Below are positions 22,535 through 32,050 of a DNA stretch of 64,000 nt, in pieces (position 1 is the first letter of the stretch; every line of letters starts with the position of its first letter). The translations under genes and the position numbers were made by a program. The notes under the pieces are model-generated. The model had not been told where the DNA came from, made no database searches, and saw nothing but the letters and a program-made list of their open reading frames with translations. Origin of the DNA: Craspedostauros australis (taxonomy: Eukaryota; Bacillariophyta; Bacillariophyceae; Mastogloiales; Achnanthaceae); the NCBI GenBank assembly GCA_026770025.1, contig JAMXDE010000059.1, forward strand, positions 124,001 through 188,000. The letters are read 5' to 3'.

Positions 22535-22587
22535 AGCACGAGCTTCAGGTCGTAGTTGATGCACCAACAATAACACTAGTTGTGGAG
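22535..22587 (-). promoter_or_regulatory. Conserved noncoding element, copy 1
   Basis: Read on the minus strand it contains CTCCACAACTAGTGTTAT (22570-22587) followed by GTGCATCAACTACGA, CT and AGCTCGTG. The same order occurs at 27218-27298 on the plus strand. In both places it lies upstream of an AAA/STAND gene in the gene's own orientation (about 1.7 kb and 0.65 kb from the start codon). It could be a regulatory motif inherited with the duplication, or a remnant of a small repeat. Confidence 0.5.
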
Positions 22588-22818
22588 TTTCGGCCCCTAG
22601 ATAAAGTTTGGGTAGTTTCACGCGGATCCCAGAAGTCCAAGCGAAGTGTTGTGTGAGTTTTGGGTCAAGCCCGCGGACTTACGCGATCGAAGTAGACGGA
22701 CAAAAGTGTTCTGTGTTGGACTTGTGTTTTGTGATGGATTCGTGTGATGTGGATTCTGCCTGTCTTGTTGTACAGGGGTTCAATGTTGCCACCTGGACCG
22801 ACTTCAAGAAGAGGCCGT

Positions 22819-23622
22819 TTAGAGTCGGGGTTGACAGGAAAATGTTGGCTGAAAGGAAGATGTGCTTGCTTTGTAGTGTGTTAAGGCTGTAGGCTTTTGG
22901 GCTATTGCTTTGTGCGTTTTATGACTACTTGATGAGCATCTGAATGAAATGGGATGAGAATAAGCAGGGTGAATAGCGGTAATGTACGCGCTTATCGCGA
23001 TGCAAGTTCCATCCAACTTTGTGATGTTCAGATGATCAGATGAGCCAATTTGACGCGCTGTTTCGTACAATATGTTGCTAGCAAGTTCACCTTTGCACAT
23101 GTGACAGAATGGGGGCGAACATACAGTGTGACAAGCGGCGATGAACACGCTTGTTCGCTGGTTGCAAGTCCCACATTCTTTAGAGATGTCTGCATGAAGA
23201 GTTATGCCAGTTTGACATGTTGTTTCGAGCAACACATCGTCAGCAAACGCGTCTGTGAACATCTGAGCCCTCAATTTAAGATCAGAAGTGTAAGGAGATC
23301 TCGGTTTGAGCTTCATGTGACACAATGAATCTTGGGTGAGAAAGCAGATGTTGGCACAGGCACATGTTTGCATTTCATGGCATGCTTCACTCATGATGAC
23401 ATAACAAAGGATCTGTGAATGCATGCAGAAAGAGGTTCTTGGCCTTCCTGCACAAGAGTTGGCGGTGACAGGTAGCAGTCTTGGTTGAGATGCGCCTCCA
23501 GCATATATATTGATTGATACCGTGAGACGAAGAGATTCGCAGGAAACGGGCACGGGAATGGTTTGTTTCCCGTTTGTGATTTGAGTCACAAAAGTATCCC
23601 GATACCATACTCTTGGGGCCAT
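22819..23622 (-). CDS. Hypothetical Cys-rich frame with 53-residue repeats
   Basis: Open frame of 267 codons. Residues about 130-235 contain two diverged copies of a unit with LET-Q-G, IxK and GTC, corresponding to a 159-bp tandem repeat in DNA (landmarks CGCTT at 22989 and 23148). The period is a multiple of three, so the frame is kept. There is no signal peptide or known domain. It may be a real lineage-specific protein, or an accidental frame through a repeat. Confidence 0.3.
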   Translation of the reverse strand: MAPRVWYRDTFVTQITNGKQTIPVPVSCESLRLTVSINIYAGGASQPRLLPVTANSCAGRPRTSFCMHSQILCYVIMSEACHEMQTCACANICFLTQDSLCHMKLKPRSPYTSDLKLRAQMFTDAFADDVLLETTCQTGITLHADISKECGTCNQRTSVFIAACHTVCSPPFCHMCKGELASNILYETARQIGSSDHLNITKLDGTCIAISAYITAIHPAYSHPISFRCSSSSHKTHKAIAQKPTALTHYKASTSSFQPTFSCQPRL

Positions 23623-24631
23623 GAACTCTAACTCCCCTTGTTGCCACTGGTTTGCTTGCTTTTGGGAGAAACGGCGATTTAATATTTAGATCTATTTCGT
23701 GTTTGCTCTCGCTGATCCGTCTTCTACGTCACAGAGAGCGGGCGCCACGTCATGCAATAGCATTCGCAACAGAGGGACATCGTGTGGCTCTTCCTCTGCA
23801 AGACAAGATGACCGTGTGCAGCAACAACAGAATGCCAGCAGATCCGAAGGTTCGTCATCTCGCAGTCAGCAACTCCACTGATAAGGATCCGTCATTCCGG
23901 TCAACCACCATTTGCAATCTTTGCATGTCATCTGCGCCCGACCTCGCGTCTGAATCTCTTTGTTCTCGTACACAACTGCAGAGCAGAGCAGAGTGGAGCA
24001 GCTCCATCGCTTCCACTTCTTGCACTGCTTCCTTTGGTGTCATAAAAAGGATCAGCCCACAACCAACAACCAACGATCAACGATTGATCAACGAACAACG
24101 AACAACAAACAACAAGCAACCAAGAGCGGCCAATACCGTGAAGCCATCACTCCTTTCTGCCAGGCCCTTGCAGCATCCAAGCATCTTATCCTCACGTCGG
24201 AGCTCAATGAGACACCCGAAGGATCCAAGCACGAAGAGAATGATCAGGATGTTCAATCGGCACCTCCCTGCATTGCATCTCCGCTGTCAGGAATCGAGGG
24301 TACGACTCCGTCGGAAAGATACCCATGATTGCCGCAACTCCCAACATTATTTGTCACACCTTTGGATATTATTCGTCACACCTTTGAATATTGTCCATTC
24401 CACCCACGACACGAATCACACGGGAATGACCCCAGTCTTACCAAGCAAACAAGCCTGTCCTCTATGAATCAAGAAAAGGCCATGACATCTAAACCATGTG
24501 AAGGAAGATGATGACCGACACATTGATGATCACCCCATCTAGAGATCATGGCACGTGTCACCCACGGACTAGAACAACTCAGAAAGGGCATCAACCATGA
24601 CACCAATCATGACACCAATTGTAAAGTTTGG
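23623..24631. other. Intergenic, no supported gene
   Basis: Contains a run of CAACAA/CAACGA repeats at about 24060-24120 and two copies of GTCACACCTTTG (about 24352 and 24376). The 271-codon plus frame at 23652-24467 crosses these low-complexity stretches and is not supported. Confidence 0.45.
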
Positions 24632-25585
24632 TGTCAGGAGATCAAGAGCGAAACGCAAGACTGTGGAATCGTACCGCAGGGAATGTAGAATAAGGATATG
24701 CACGACGAGTCGCAAGGCAGGAATGCCTTCGGATATGCACGACGATGTGCATGACAAGGATGCCTGCGGATGAGGCCTCATGCATGCAAGCGATGATCCA
24801 TGATGATGAGATGCATGAATGCAACAGTCTAACGAGATGCTGCTGCAGGAGATGCTACATGAGAAACGAAAGGCAAAGAAGCTGAAGAGAATGAGCTCAC
24901 AGTTCTGAATAGTACGATCTAACAACGAATTAGTTCTTACTAACACTAACCCCGGATTTCCAACATGGGCGATCAACTCTGCATGTGCTGGAATCCCACC
25001 CAAATTGAAATAGAGAACAGTGTAGTTCCAATTGTCTTCTTTGTCAAGGCGTTTGCGAGGACTACCAGGCTTAGCAATACTACGCCCTCCATCCTTTCGC
25101 AACCATCCTTTTGTTTTCGCGCCTTTCTTCATCTGCTTCGTGAGCTGAGCGATTGCTGTTGCTTTCTGACGCCGCGAGACCTCGAGAAAAGCTGCGATTT
25201 TGGCTTCTTGCGATTCTGTGGTAGTTGGGGATGGTGTGGGGGGCTTAGCCTTGTTATTGGCACGCATGGCAGCGACAGAGCGATGCTGGGGAGAAAGGAG
25301 GGAAGGCTTAGCAAGGCCTCCAGCAGTGCGAGTCCGCGCGAAGGTAGCGAGGCTATGTGGTTTGCACAGGTCCTCACGAACAACATACATTCGGTTCTGC
25401 CCCATCACTGGGGTCACCATGACCATTGCCACCTCTCCTGCTGCAAGAGGCCCATTGCATTTGATTGTAGCGCCATCCGTGGTCTGCTTCATTGCAAACT
25501 CAACATGACATACGCCCAGGTCATGGACCCTGCCGCTTGAGCTCTGGTGGGATGCCACCTTCACACAGTCACCAGCGCGCAGCAT
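24569..25585 (-). CDS. Hypothetical frame running into an LTR remnant
   Basis: Frame of 338 codons from an ATG at 25585. Residues 1-200 look protein-like: an ordered start (RAGDCVKVASHQ), then a basic helical segment (about 125-185, with RRQKATAIAQLTKQMKKG). The C-terminal third is the antisense of the LTR remnant at 24632-24965 and has no protein character. Either the real protein ends earlier through an intron, or this is a relic of a mobile-element gene. The family is not recognised. Confidence 0.3.
   Translation of the reverse strand: MLRAGDCVKVASHQSSSGRVHDLGVCHVEFAMKQTTDGATIKCNGPLAAGEVAMVMVTPVMGQNRMYVVREDLCKPHSLATFARTRTAGGLAKPSLLSPQHRSVAAMRANNKAKPPTPSPTTTESQEAKIAAFLEVSRRQKATAIAQLTKQMKKGAKTKGWLRKDGGRSIAKPGSPRKRLDKEDNWNYTVLYFNLGGIPAHAELIAHVGNPGLVLVRTNSLLDRTIQNCELILFSFFAFRFSCSISCSSISLDCCIHASHHHGSSLACMRPHPQASLSCTSSCISEGIPALRLVVHILILHSLRYDSTVLRFALDLLTPNFTIGVMIGVMVDALSELF
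24632..24965 (+). repeat. LTR remnant related to the second copia element
   Basis: The last 100 bp or so (24868-24965) align with the 3' end of the copia LTR at 61020-61796 read on the minus strand. Shared blocks are CGAAAGG, GCTCACAGTTCT, ATTAGT and CGGATTTCCAACA. The proposed start TGTCAGGA at 24632 matches the LTR start TGTCAGGA, giving a shorter LTR of 334 bp. No target duplication is found around it, so the outer boundary is tentative. The bases that follow the end, TGGGCGATC, begin with TGG as a primer-binding site would. Confidence 0.55.
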
Positions 25586-27217
25586 GCTTGCGAGGTGAAG
25601 AGTTCAGTGGTTGCAGGATGGTGTGTGCTGTGTTGATGGAGGCTGCAGTGTACTTCAAAGACGCGTCGCGACGCACACCAGAAACACGAGGACAGCAACG
25701 CAGCGCATCGCATCACCAGCCATCGACGCACAGCACGGCGCAGCGCGTCACAGGGGGCATGGGCAACATTGGAGGACGGTCACAGTCATTGTACATTGTT
25801 GTACAAGCAATGGCTACAAGCAGCAGAGAATCAACAGCAGGTCGTTCCAGATGTGCAGTGTTTCCGCTGTCCACTTTGTGAGGTCAGTTTTGTTGTTGTG
25901 GAATGGAGGCGAAATTCGGGACTCGCAAAGTGTTCCCATTGGTTGTCACATTCGGTAGATTTGTGGTTAATCTCCATGGCCCCCAACAGCAAAAACTGTT
26001 TGAGAACACCAAACACAACACAACAACACGACAATGGAGAAGCACAACAAAACTCCTCAAGCGCCGTCGAACGGCATCATCGGCACTGCGACAACCAGCG
26101 GTCCAGTGCAAGATCTGACTGCATAGGCGGAACCGCCATGGAAAGTTGGGTGGATGAGCGAGAGCGGGATGTCATCTTGGCTTATTTGGGGCCGTGGCAG
26201 GCCCACGCGCAAGCGACACGATTCGGAGAAAAATATGCTCGTTGGATATGGTCTCTGCCTGGAATGCACAGGCCATCCCAATGACTATTGATGGGCAAGA
26301 CGCATCAAAGAGGATACGATGAAGATGCACACGAAGTTGGAGGGTGGGGGGTGGCCTGGAAGGTGCCCTCCGCAAGAAACAAGTGGCAGGCAAGAGTTTT
26401 TTGGTGGGTGGCGGCGGACACATCACGTGACTTCGCTGGTGATGGGTGCCATTGACAAGTCACCCAGATCGCCAAGCCACCCATTCAAGATGTGTTCAGA
26501 ATTAACTCAGGGATCGGTTCATGAAGCGTCAGAAAAAACAAAGGTCTGGAAGAGGCTTCAACCTGGGATGCACACAAAAGGTTTTTTTTGGGTGTCGGAA
26601 AGACAGCATGGTGACATCATCACATGGAGATGTACCTTTGGAGGTATGAACGCCCCACCCATTCTGAACACATCAGTGTGTCGCCAGAGAATGTGGGAAC
26701 GCATGAGGGGCATGTGGAGGAGCTGCAAGGATCGTATCGACGAGATACGGATCCAAATACGAACGGCATCTGCGTCGGAATCGGGTGTTCGAAATTTCTG
26801 CGTTTCAGTGCAGGGAGACTTTGGAGTATGAGATGAGCCTATCTGCGCAGGATCTTCATGGAGTGGATAGATGGGGGGTATCCGGAGCTAATGTGGTGCG
26901 CAGATTGTGAAAATGCCAGGGATGATAATGATGATCATGGGTGCTGAAGGTAGGGCAGCATGGTGGCACCCCGAATTTTCTGCACCCACCACCTGACAGA
27001 CAGCAAGCCAAAATGACATTAAAAATAAAGTTTATAAAATTTTAACTTCGATATTCAGAATAAACGATAGTCAAGCGTCCGAATGCACTGTCTATTTTTA
27101 ATTTTAAATGGTGCGTTGTTGAGATATAACATCATAAGCAGTTCTTTGGATTTTTTTGATGTGCTCTATTTTCGTCTACTTTAACACGAGTCATTGCCCG
27201 CAAAACTCAAAAAAACA
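25586..27217. other. Decayed sequence, possible mobile-element relics
   Basis: Protein-like fragments on the plus strand change frame several times. One at about 25769-26284 has a possible zinc-binding CFRCPLC and a later stretch WVDERERDVILAYLGPW; another lies at 26319-26831. None is recognised. From about 27000 to 27200 the DNA is AT-rich and empty. Confidence 0.35.
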
Positions 27218-27298
27218 CTCCACAACTAGTGTTATCGCGAGTGCATCAACTACGATCTGGAGCTCGTAGTGTTATCGCGAGTGCATCAACTACGATCT
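27218..27298 (+). promoter_or_regulatory. Conserved noncoding element, copy 2, with 40-bp duplication
   Basis: CTCCACAACTAGTGTTAT (27218-27235) matches the element upstream of the other ATPase gene. Here the part AGTGTTATCGCGAGTGCATC onward is duplicated with a 40-bp period (27228 and 27268). It lies about 650 bp before the start codon of the 27938 gene, in the same orientation. Confidence 0.5.
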
Positions 27299-27937
27299 CA
27301 AGGTCGTACGAACTGCAATTTGTGTTGGTGCAGTTGACTCGATCGGAACAATGCCGCTGGGACAGACACCAGGCGGAGCAATGATGTGCCAGTCATCCAC
27401 AGATTTGATTCAACGGCTGACAGTCATTACCACCACCAAGCTGCACAGCACAAGGCAAACAGCAGCAAAAGCTCATAATCTCTTGTAAGTTATCTGATTA
27501 CACCACCCACATCAATCACACAGCACTGCCTCTGGTCTATTGCTTCGGTTCATGGCCGAGTAGGGACCGCTGCAGAAGTTGTTGATTCAACAATTTAGGT
27601 GTCCTTCACAAAAACGCCTCTCTGCGACATCGTGGGAAGCGTCTCTTCTGTTTGGTTCACAAACCCTGACAACGTCACTACAAACGCGACACCACTGCGT
27701 TTCCACCAAATAACACCATCACAACAGCAACCCATCCCTGTCAGCCCATCGCCGCCGCCAAAAGTGACACACGAGGAGATAACGCACAATTCAAAAGCAA
27801 GCATTAGTATATTCCATTGTTGTGGAATAGAAGCCAAGCCAAGCAAAAGCAAAGTGGAGTTGAGTTGAGTTGAGTACCAAAGTACTCTATTCGTTTAGAA
27901 TAATACTCTAAGCACTATTCCATCGAACCTGCTGGCC

Positions 27938-30900
27938 ATGGCGAGGTCCATCTCAAGCAACAACACAAGGCTGTCGTCAACGGCGCAGACTGCGGTCACG
28001 TTCACGTCCGGCAACGACTTTTACGATGATGGATACAACGAGACAGAGTTAGCTGCGCAGATCCACTCCAAGCTGGATTTTCGCAACACCCAGTTCTTCG
28101 GTCGATCAAAGGAGCTGGATCAATTGAAGGCTGCCTTCGAAGACATCGTACGATCATCTCACAACAGGAGCGATCGGAAAGGAGGAAAGCGAGCACACCG
28201 AAATCGAAAGCACAACGACAACCGCAAGGCGCCCGATGACGACGATCGTCACCATAGCCTTCATGACGCCTCACCAGCTGCGAGCCAACCTCGCGATGCC
28301 AAAGCTGGCATTCGATCCACCGGCCCAACACTGCCTGCCGCGTTCCTATGGGGACTCAGCGGAACTGGCAAATCCAGACTCGTCAAGCAGTTTGCAGCGT
28401 CTCTTGGCATTGCCAGTGATTACGGCAATAATGCTGACGACTCAGCAGTCGACGCCAACACTGACTTCAACGACGCACAGCCAACGCAATGCACATACTT
28501 CATCCAAGGAAAGAACGATGAAAGCACAGGATCCAAGGACCCATTCTCGGCCATCGTTCAGACCTTGAACGACTTTTGCCAACAGGTCATCAGCGGACCC
28601 AAAGATGAACGCCAACGGATGACCGACATCATTCGCAATGCTCTGGACGGCGAAGTCCAAACAATGGCAACCATGGTACCATCCATCGCATCCTTGCTGG
28701 AGACCAAGTCCTCGCATGATGATGGGCTGTGCGAGAAGAAGGCAAGCAAGGGAAGGAAGGCCGGTGGAGGAGCATCGCCGGCACCACCATCATCTGCAGT
28801 ATCATCGACAAGAGATCAAATCCAAGGAGGAAACCAACGCACAGGCTCCAACCTCGAAAGTGATGCCGTGGAGCAGATGGTGGCCTCCAGCGACAAGGCA
28901 TGGAACAAGCTACAGTACATGTTCGGAACATTCATCAAGGCCATCGCAACGAGGAAGCGACCAGTCGTCATGTTCCTTGATGACATGCAGTGGAGCTCCC
29001 AAGTGGCCTTGGATCTTCTCACCACCTTGCTGCAAGACAAGCAGCTCAGCAACTTCCTCTTGATCGGTGCCATCCGCCAGGAAGAAAATCCACACACCAA
29101 CCAAACCTTGGAGCTGGAATCGTTGTCTCCACTTGCCAGCATGTTTGACAAGCTGCATAGCTCTCAACATCATGCCGAAGACCATGCGTCTCCCAATCAT
29201 CCCCAATCCTGGCCCAAACCATCAGGAGCACAAGACGCAAGCGCGGTATGGACCGACATCCATCTCACCAACATGACGCAGGATGATGTCGGACTGTGGC
29301 TGTCGCAGCTTCTTGACCGCGAAGTGGAGGAGCTGCAACCGTTGACATCCAAGATCTACGCCAAGACGGAAGGCAACGTCTTCTTCATGCTGCAGCTCCT
29401 GGAGGAGCTTGAGCGGTGCAATGCCGTCGTGTACAGCCGCATCTCGTTCCAATGGGAGTGGCATATCCCTGATGATGCATCCCTCGGCAGCAACGATCTG
29501 AGCATGTCCCAAGATGGAGACAAACAGCTTCGGGCGCGAACATTCGCATCTGCAGGCAACGTGGTCCAGCTCATGGCGATGAAGCTCAACAACCAGCCCG
29601 CCGAGCTTCGTACAGCGCTGATCATCGCGTCGTACATCCGCTTCAGCTTTGATTTCGATCTACTGGAGTCTGTGCTGAGAGAAGAGAGCACTCATAAGCC
29701 TCCGATAGACGGTTTCGTTTTTGCAGACTCGGACACCACCAAGCACGATGGAGGCGGAGGAGCAGCAGAGACGCTCCCAACATCTGGAATGGGCTCAATG
29801 GCACTGTTGGATCAGCTGGAACAGGCGGTGCTGGAAGGTCTCCTCTCCAACACAGTCGGGAGCAAGACATTCCGTTTCGCCCATGATCGCATCCAGCAGG
29901 CAGCATTGGGACTCGTCCCATTCGGCGAAACGAGAAGCAAGCTGAAACATCGGATCGGCTTGCACATCTGGAGGTTGTACTGCGAACAGAACCAACTTCC
30001 GCTTGCAACAACACCGACATCTTTATCCACGTCCAGAAGCAGCAACAGCAGCGACGGTGATGTCCGGCCACTCCCAACCATCGATGCGAGCCTGCTCTTC
30101 GTTGCCGCCGATCATCTCAACTGCATACCAACCAAGGATCATCTATTCTCTCTTCAGCTCAACTTGGAAGTCGGAGAGCAGGCATTGAAGATGGCAGCGA
30201 TGGCACCGGCCGCCGTGTACTTGCAGCTGGCCCACAATGCATTCCGCAAGCTCCGCAGCCCGTGGGAAGATTATTACAATCTTTCGCTTCGTCTACATCG
30301 GCTCCGAGCTGACGCAGAGCTCACTCTGGGCCATTACCAGCTCGGGTACGGTTTGGGTCAAGAGGTTTTGGAGAGGGCAGAAACGATCGAGCAGAAGCTT
30401 CCAGTATACTCCTGTATGGCGGCAGCATACGCAAGGGAGGACAAGCAAGATATCTGCCTGCAGCTGAGCAGGAGAGCTATTCGCTTGCTCGGAAAGTACC
30501 CCAAGCGGGGATATTTGCTTCACGTGATTCGGGATCTGTGTTTGCTGAAGGTGTACTTTGCGAAGCACACCGACGAGCAGATCCTGGCACTTCCAGAATT
30601 GCGCGACAACAAGAAGAAGGTCATGAACAAGTTCATGTTCCAGATCATGGTCTGTGCGTTCACCGGAGGAGAAGCGGTGGAATGGATGATGTCATCGATG
30701 AAGACAGTACGGATGGCGATCCACCACGGACTTTGTCCAGAGGCTGCCTTGGGTTTTGTCAGCTTCGGCGCAGTACAAGCTGGCCTAGGCAATCAAGACA
30801 TGGCGGTACGCCTTGCTGGCATAGCGAATGCCATCATACGACGGAATCGTGACCCCTACATCAAGGCATGGGTCGACATGATCAATGGCCTCTTCGTATC

Positions 30901-32050
30901 TGGGTGGCATGAACCAGCAGCTTCGATCATTGAGAAAATGCATCGAGGCTATCCTGCCTGCATGCAGCAGGGCGACTTCGAGACTGCCTTCTTCTGCTGG
31001 CAATGCGGCAACACGGTCGCTTCAGGGGAGGGGTATCCCGTGCAAGAGATGGAACAGTCATACAAGTCGATGTTTGAGCAGATGGCACTATTCAAAGTGT
31101 CATCGCAAATAAACTGGTCCAAGCAGCACGGCAACGTCCCGGCGATCCTGCTTGGGAAAAACAAGATAGACTGGGATGAAGTTGCCCACTTTGGTGGGGG
31201 TGTCACCAAAACGCTGGAGACCGCCTTCGTCCTTCTTGCTGGGTATTTGGCCAGAATCCTCCTGGCCACCTACTTCCAGAGGTTTGATGCCATGCTCCCA
31301 CTCTTTGAACGCCTCAACAAGGATGCTTCCGACGATCCAGGATACTATTATCAAAGTGCTCGGTTCCTTTACGTCGGCCTGATGGCTGCCTCGTTATACC
31401 GTGACACCAAGCGTTCCAAGTTCAAGCGACTGCTCAAGACCACTTACAAGAACAGCAAATCAGCCTGGACCACAAGGGGTGAATGCCACAAGAACAGGCA
31501 TCTCATCATCCGGGCCGAATACATCGCAGCAACATCGAAGCAAGGTGACAAGACCAGCATTGATGCAGTCAAGGCGGCATTCCGGGATGCGATCTACGTG
31601 TCGAGCGAAGTTGGCCACGTCCACGAGGCTGGGCTTGCATGCGAACGCTTTGCGAATTACCTGATCCTCCTGAAGATGGACGCCGACGCCACCAAGTACA
31701 TGACTCAAGCATGCACATACTACCACCGATGGGGAGCCACAGCCAAGGTCGATGATCTTCTGCAGAGGCACTCAAGGTATATCGACCAAGCGCAGGTTGG
31801 CCGGCTCATCAAGATACAGGAACCGCTGTCCGACATAGCGACACTCCCTCCGTATCTGCGAGCAACCACCAACCGTCTCCAGCTGCACTTTGGCACAGAC
31901 GTTCAGAGCGTGATGGTAGGAAGTGTCGGACGGAAGCAATCAACAGCCAGAAGCCTGACACACACTGTTGAAGCGAGGTACACCCGCAATAAGGGTACGG
32001 ATGAGACGTCCCAAGATGAGGATGTCTCGATTCTAACAGATCATGAGTAA
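27938..32050 (+). CDS. AAA/STAND-type ATPase with TPR-like C-terminal half
   Basis: Single frame of 1370 residues, no intron, start in strong context GCCATGG. After about 45 residues a box FFGRSKELDQLKAAF opens the AAA_16 module. Walker A is GLSGTGKS (about 139-146) and Walker B VVMFLDDMQW (about 343-352). RFAHDRIQQAALGLVP follows near 645, as in the ATPase of multi-domain signalling kinases. The C-terminal half is helical and TPR-like and ends with YHRWGATAKVDDLLQRH, closely matching the end of its paralog at 17034-20864; about 75 further residues form a unique tail. Basic and His-rich stretches (residues 75-110) are inserted between the first box and Walker A. No output domain is fused. The role is unknown; nucleotide-dependent signalling is inferred from the fold. 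Confidence 0.87.
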   Translation: MARSISSNNTRLSSTAQTAVTFTSGNDFYDDGYNETELAAQIHSKLDFRNTQFFGRSKELDQLKAAFEDIVRSSHNRSDRKGGKRAHRNRKHNDNRKAPDDDDRHHSLHDASPAASQPRDAKAGIRSTGPTLPAAFLWGLSGTGKSRLVKQFAASLGIASDYGNNADDSAVDANTDFNDAQPTQCTYFIQGKNDESTGSKDPFSAIVQTLNDFCQQVISGPKDERQRMTDIIRNALDGEVQTMATMVPSIASLLETKSSHDDGLCEKKASKGRKAGGGASPAPPSSAVSSTRDQIQGGNQRTGSNLESDAVEQMVASSDKAWNKLQYMFGTFIKAIATRKRPVVMFLDDMQWSSQVALDLLTTLLQDKQLSNFLLIGAIRQEENPHTNQTLELESLSPLASMFDKLHSSQHHAEDHASPNHPQSWPKPSGAQDASAVWTDIHLTNMTQDDVGLWLSQLLDREVEELQPLTSKIYAKTEGNVFFMLQLLEELERCNAVVYSRISFQWEWHIPDDASLGSNDLSMSQDGDKQLRARTFASAGNVVQLMAMKLNNQPAELRTALIIASYIRFSFDFDLLESVLREESTHKPPIDGFVFADSDTTKHDGGGGAAETLPTSGMGSMALLDQLEQAVLEGLLSNTVGSKTFRFAHDRIQQAALGLVPFGETRSKLKHRIGLHIWRLYCEQNQLPLATTPTSLSTSRSSNSSDGDVRPLPTIDASLLFVAADHLNCIPTKDHLFSLQLNLEVGEQALKMAAMAPAAVYLQLAHNAFRKLRSPWEDYYNLSLRLHRLRADAELTLGHYQLGYGLGQEVLERAETIEQKLPVYSCMAAAYAREDKQDICLQLSRRAIRLLGKYPKRGYLLHVIRDLCLLKVYFAKHTDEQILALPELRDNKKKVMNKFMFQIMVCAFTGGEAVEWMMSSMKTVRMAIHHGLCPEAALGFVSFGAVQAGLGNQDMAVRLAGIANAIIRRNRDPYIKAWVDMINGLFVSGWHEPAASIIEKMHRGYPACMQQGDFETAFFCWQCGNTVASGEGYPVQEMEQSYKSMFEQMALFKVSSQINWSKQHGNVPAILLGKNKIDWDEVAHFGGGVTKTLETAFVLLAGYLARILLATYFQRFDAMLPLFERLNKDASDDPGYYYQSARFLYVGLMAASLYRDTKRSKFKRLLKTTYKNSKSAWTTRGECHKNRHLIIRAEYIAATSKQGDKTSIDAVKAAFRDAIYVSSEVGHVHEAGLACERFANYLILLKMDADATKYMTQACTYYHRWGATAKVDDLLQRHSRYIDQAQVGRLIKIQEPLSDIATLPPYLRATTNRLQLHFGTDVQSVMVGSVGRKQSTARSLTHTVEARYTRNKGTDETSQDEDVSILTDHE

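Noticed and set aside
23652-24467. 271-codon plus frame
   Set aside because: It crosses simple CAACAA-type repeats and a duplicated GTCACACCTTTG; no domain is visible.
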